This document shows, one piece after another, positions 59,826 through 64,000 of a stretch of 64,000 nt of DNA. Source of the DNA: Tiliqua scincoides (Eukaryota; Chordata; Lepidosauria; Squamata; Scincidae). A model generated the notes under the pieces. The model was given only the letters and a program-made list of their open reading frames with translations. It ran no database searches and was not told the origin of the DNA. The stretch spans positions 113,539,307 to 113,603,306 of the forward strand of contig NC_089822.1 in NCBI RefSeq assembly GCF_035046505.1, given 5' to 3'. How positions within the stretch are numbered: position 1 is the first letter of the stretch; each line of letters begins with the position of its first letter. Both the position numbers and the translations under genes were made by a program.

Positions 59826-60272
59826 CGCCCCGCCGCAGCCCACCAGCTGCAAACACCGCACGCGCGCCCTGAGGAAAGCGACTCCCGGCGCGCGGTGGTG
59901 ACGTCGGGCCCCAGCGGCGCTTCCGCCCCAACAGAAGCCACGCATCCGAAAGTAGTCCGGGCGGAGCGCAGGCCCCGCTCGCGCGAGAACCGTGCACAGC
60001 TCTCGTCGCTTCCTGGCAGCCAGGGGCGGACGGCGGGGCCTGGTCTAAGCGGAGGGGGAGGGAGAGCCAGGCGGCCAGCCCGCATTCAGGGGGTAGCCAG
60101 GCATGTCGGTGAAGGCTTTGCTACCCCTCCCTGCCAGCCAGCAGTGGTGTAGTAGCTACTTCTAGTAGTAGGTACTAGTAGTAGTATTAAAAGCTAGTAG
60201 GGAAAACACTCTCATCAAGTCTTTCTGCTGCCGCGCCTCATGCCCCCCCCGCCTAGAAAGGGCAAGGAAGGG

Positions 60273-60355
60273 CACAATCCCAGGCATGTCTACTCAGAAG
60301 TAAGTTCCACTGTGTTCAATGGGGCTTACTCCCAGGAAAGGGTGCATAGGATTGC
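60273..60355. mobile_element. short palindromic MITE (CAATCCTATGCA family)
   Basis: 'cacaatcccaggcatgtcta', 'cagaagtaagttcca', then 'ggggcttactcccagg' and 'gcataggattgc'. A partial second copy follows at about 60372-60425. Confidence 0.55.
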
Positions 60356-60801
60356 AAAGCAAGACTGCAGCCCTGCTCAGCATTCCTGGGAGTAAGCCCC
60401 CTTGAACGCAGTTCAGCTATGAGTAAACTAAACGTTCATGGGCTTGCACTGTAAAACTTCAAAGCCTTGAGGTCTGGCAGCCCTATGAGTAGAGGTGGTG
60501 AGTAAAATAAGATTATAGCCCCAAGGCTTAAAATGAACACAATGGGCTTGCTTCTGAGTAAGATAAGTAACACTGTTTACAAATACCTCTACCTAGGAGT
60601 CCACATTTGGGGTACCTGATGGAAGGACACTTTATTGTCCTGAAACTCTAAAGAGCTTGAAAATTTTTAATAAAGTAGAGCTTGCATTCTCTCAGGGAAG
60701 CATTTGTACTTTCAGCTGATGTTTTAACTTTTGAAGGACTTACCTACCAGGTGTGAACTCTGAGAGTTAGCAGTGGCATTCTGGGCTGCAATGCTATAGA
60801 C

Positions 60802-61137
60802 CAGTGGTTCTCACACATTTAGCACCAGGACCCGCTCTTTAGAATGAGAATGTGTCGTGACATGCCGGAAGTGAGATCATCAAGCAGGATGTGTTTTAAC
60901 AAGCCCAGGCTGCAAACCTACTTACCCAGGAGTAAATCCCATTTACTATCATTGTTAAAAGAATAGACATAGTAACTTGTTAAAAGTACAGGCCTGTAAC
61001 ATTTCCCCAAATGCAGTCACGTACCATGGTAGCATCAAGTCTAATATATTAAAAATAAAATATTGGAATGAATGGGCCACCTGAAATTTGCTAGTGACCC
61101 ACCTAGTGGGTCCTGACCCACAGCTTGAGAAACACTG
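60802..61137. mobile_element. hAT-type MITE upstream of MRPL4
   Basis: CAGTGGTTCTCACACATTTAG to ACAGCTTGAGAAACACTG, 336 bp. The left part matches the MITE end near 3848. A fragment of the CAATCCTATGCA family lies inside at about 60905-60960. Flanks do not give a clean octamer duplication. Confidence 0.65.
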
Positions 61138-61333
61138 CTAGACACTTGGGAGTAAGTCTCATTGAAATCAATAGCGCCTGATGATGAGTAGCCTGCATCA
61201 GCTTGCACTGTTTCTCAACTCTAATTCCTTGTGCCAGACAACTTCCCAAAAGAATGTTCCTTTTACTAACTGCTTTTTAAAGTTGGGTTGTCAGTTATGA
61301 AGAAACATTTGCTTTGCTACCCCTTGTCTACTG

Positions 61334-61843
61334 CAGTATTTCTCAACATTTGTCCCCTGCTGTCCCACTTCAAGTGGTCTACCTATTGAAAGAACCCTCA
61401 GAAGTAACCGGCAATGATGACATCACCAATTACTTCCAGATTGGAAAGTTGGATGCAACGTGACAAACACCGGTAAGAGGTTCGTGGTGGATAGGAAGGC
61501 ATGCTGGAGCTCTGCCTGCCAGGCCAAGCATTCTATCACTGCTTGTCACATTGTGTTGCTGGTTTTGCTGCCAGGTTGAGAGTGTCTGGGGTTCCCACAT
61601 ACACCACCAGATACCACCACAGGTACCACTGGTGATACTAGTACTACTGATTGAGGGCCCAATCCTATCCAATATTCCAGCACCAGGGCAGCCTCAATGC
61701 AGCCCTAAGGTAAGGGATCAAATTCCCATACCTTAAGGGAGCCTCTGTGACTGCTGCCCCACCACAAGATGCAGTGCATGACCCATTGGCACAGCTGCAC
61801 TGGCACTGGAAAATTGGATAGGATTGGGCCCTGAGAAACACTG
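61334..61843. mobile_element. hAT-type MITE containing a nested Tourist-like MITE
   Basis: Left end CAGTATTTCTCAACATTTG, right end TGAGAAACACTG. Without the nested 177-bp insert it is about 330 bp, like the copy at 56277. Flanking octamers GTCTACTG/GCCTAGAG match poorly. Confidence 0.65.
61655..61831. mobile_element. Tourist-like MITE, GGGCCCAATCC family, copy 5 (nested)
   Basis: GGGCCCAATCCTATCCAA to TTGGATAGGATTGGGCCC, inserted into the end of a hAT MITE with duplication of TGA (61652-61654, 61832-61834). Because the host end sequence is known, the 3-bp duplication is read unambiguously. Confidence 0.85.
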
Positions 61844-62482
61844 GCCTAGAGCCAAACAATTCCAATAGAAAAGCCAGTGGAGATACTCAAAAGTGCCAAT
61901 TACAGTGCTGGTGACGGTTCTGAAACAGTGGTAATTCAGTTTCAAGCAAGTATTGTATGCCTAGTTAGTTATGTGCATGAGTGGGCAATGTAGGACTTAA
62001 CAGTACAGTACAATAGCACCTGTTACCAAAGATGAAAGTGCAATGAGCAGCACAAGCAGCAATTCCTTCATAATGGCCCCTGCAAATCTGAAAACACTAC
62101 ATACAGGTTTGTGTTTTTACTGTTTGTATCTTTCGTTTTTCCCTGACCAAGTCAATTAACAGATTTATATATATTTAAACACACACATTTGGTTCACTCT
62201 GAGCTTTCTTAAAGAAAAATCCACAATCCAAAAAAAGTACAATGCCTTCATTAGGACCAACCAAAAAGTAACAAAGTGAGCCACCAGGGGGTAGTGCAGA
62301 CACATTTTACATCCTTCAAACAGTTTCCTAGAAGATATTTTCGCTTCCTCAAATGTCCAATAAGCAAGAAAACGAAACAAACAGCACAGGAATATGAGTT
62401 TACCTCCTTCCCTTGGTTAATGTTTTTCTTGTGTTAATGTATTATCCCTTTCTAACCTATGGGCAATGGCCAGTGTGGAGAC

Positions 62483-62558
62483 AATCCTATCCACACTTTT
62501 CTAGGAGTAAGCCCCATTGACTATAATGGGACTTCTGAGTAATGCATAGGATTGGGCT
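62483..62558. mobile_element. short palindromic MITE (CAATCCTATGCA family)
   Basis: 'caatcctatccacactttt', 'ggagtaagccccattgac', then 'atgcataggattggg'. Confidence 0.55.
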
Positions 62559-63197
62559 CACAATGAGGTGACTTAGAGCCCTTTTCAGTGGTGACATCCA
62601 AAGGATTCATGAGTGAATCATGGCTTCATATTTAATGAAATGATTATGAACTGATAGAAATAATGAATGGGGATAATAAGGCGGAAGTTTGAAAACGCTA
62701 GCAAAGAAGCAGGTTGAGTCAGATAACATGTGACTCCATGACACAGTGACCCAAGGGCATTGAGGAGCTTTCTGTTTTCAAATTTAGAAATCAGAACTCT
62801 GTGACATAACATTTTTTTGTTCATAATTCCTATCAGTGTACCCATGATTTGCTCTTCTTCTATCATCTGACGATTTGACCCTAAGTAGGATGTAAATTAG
62901 CATAACATGATTTGAACAGAATGAGAAGAAAGTAGTTCTGGGATGAAGGTGGAAGAAAACCATTATTGCAGCATTTCATTGCTGTTCCAACTTTGACTTA
63001 AAACCAGCTCTGATGGTGGATAGCAGATGGCAAGCACTGTCTTAAAAGAGGCATTCTGTCATGCAGGAGAGAAGACCTCTCCTAAGACTATTCCTCTTGT
63101 GATGGACAGATAGCTTATCTGAAAACAGTCTGCATTTTGTTGGAAAGTAGGTGTTACTGATGTGCAAATTTAGCTAGTTTATTGATTAATCACAGCA

Positions 63198-63284
63198 CCC
63201 AATCCTAGGTAGGTCTACTCAGAAGAACATCCCATTGTGTTCCGTGGGGCCTTTTTCCAGGAAAGTGTGCATAGGATTGTAGCC
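63198..63284. mobile_element. short palindromic MITE (CAATCCTATGCA family)
   Basis: 'cccaatcctaggtaggtcta', 'cagaagaacatcccattgtg', then 'gtgcataggattgtagcc'. Same family as 24513 and 60273. Confidence 0.55.
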
Positions 63285-64000
63285 TAAAACTTTTATAACT
63301 GACCACTTTTTTAAAAAAAAATTGGGTAACAGCCTGAGTTTGTTTGTTTGTTTTTAAATCTGCCACCAGTAGATCTAACTTGTTAAAAGGCGACTCTCCA
63401 GACTGATCATGATGATGCCATTTTAATTCAAACACTTTCTGGTAAACTTGTGAATATGGGTTATTGCAATATGTACAGGTAAAGCAAGAAACAGACTTTT
63501 TTAGTTCCCTGGAAAGGTGATTACAGTATTTACTTTGAAGCATCTGCTGATGCCCTTTGGTCCTGTGAACAGACAAGGTCTTAAAGGTGCTGTACCTGAA
63601 TAACATGTTTAAGCTGATTAATTACACAATTAATTGGCTGTCTTGAAATAAATTTACATCTATACTCATGGCATGTGCTGTTAAGTACACCCCTGCTCAG
63701 GGATGCCTTCAAGGGAGTCAGAATTTGCAGCAATCTCAGTGAAGAGGCTCTTCTCTGCTTCCCATGCATCCAAGGTCCCCTTTCTCCCTTTAGCATCTCC
63801 AGTCCTGTGGAAAAACTGGGTCTGGGAAAAGGTTAGTCCGGTGTCTTGTTGAGTTATTACTGCCTGTAAAAAATGCTGAGAAGCTGGCAGAGATGAGAGA
63901 GCACAGGCTGCTAATTTTAGCTCTGTTTGTTTTGGAGGCAGTTGTCCTGTTTCTCTGCAGGCCAGACATCTGCAGCAGCAGGGCATTTCTTCTTCCTAGC

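Overview
This window looks like nuclear DNA of a squamate reptile (a lizard; the species cannot be told from the sequence). CR1 and L2 LINE fragments, tRNA-derived SINE pieces, a 5S-rRNA-derived SINE, and very many hAT-like and Tourist-like MITEs are scattered through long introns of two host genes with vertebrate splice signals. There is no bacterial, viral-genome or CRISPR content.

Two host genes are supported, both on the minus strand. MRPL4 (mitochondrial ribosomal protein uL4m) occupies 46914-59825 in nine coding exons whose phases all close, giving a 300-residue protein. Its first exon lies in a CpG island at about 59760-60110. Downstream, at 26507-39853, is an intercellular adhesion molecule (ICAM) gene: five coding exons, signal peptide, three Ig domains, one membrane helix and a five-residue tail, 321 residues in all. 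MRPL4 followed by an ICAM gene on the same strand is the arrangement at human 19p13.2, so this is conserved synteny.

Region by region. 1-3480: mostly featureless, with one unrecognised 236-codon frame. 3496-4994: hAT-like element with an exact 8-bp duplication and internal tandem repeats. 5190-6775: CR1 fragment, abutted by a Tourist-like MITE. 8900-17200: a cluster of retroposons sharing one 3' tail, made of a 3.1-kb LINE with a long open reverse-transcriptase frame, two 480-bp derivatives and a 5S-SINE, each with its own target-site duplication. 17200-26500: decayed repeats only. 26500-39850: the ICAM gene, with a hAT-like element, two CR1 fragments and a cysteine-rich frame in its introns. 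40000-46900: intergenic, with a likely LTR fossil, L2, MIR-like and MITE copies. 46900-59830: MRPL4, whose introns hold three copies of one 445-bp hAT family, L2s and a CR1 whose end lies 20 bp from a splice acceptor. 60100-64000: upstream of MRPL4, several MITEs including one nested in another.

The clearest biological story is the LINE/SINE partnership at 8.9-17.2 kb together with the compact three-domain ICAM gene next to MRPL4.
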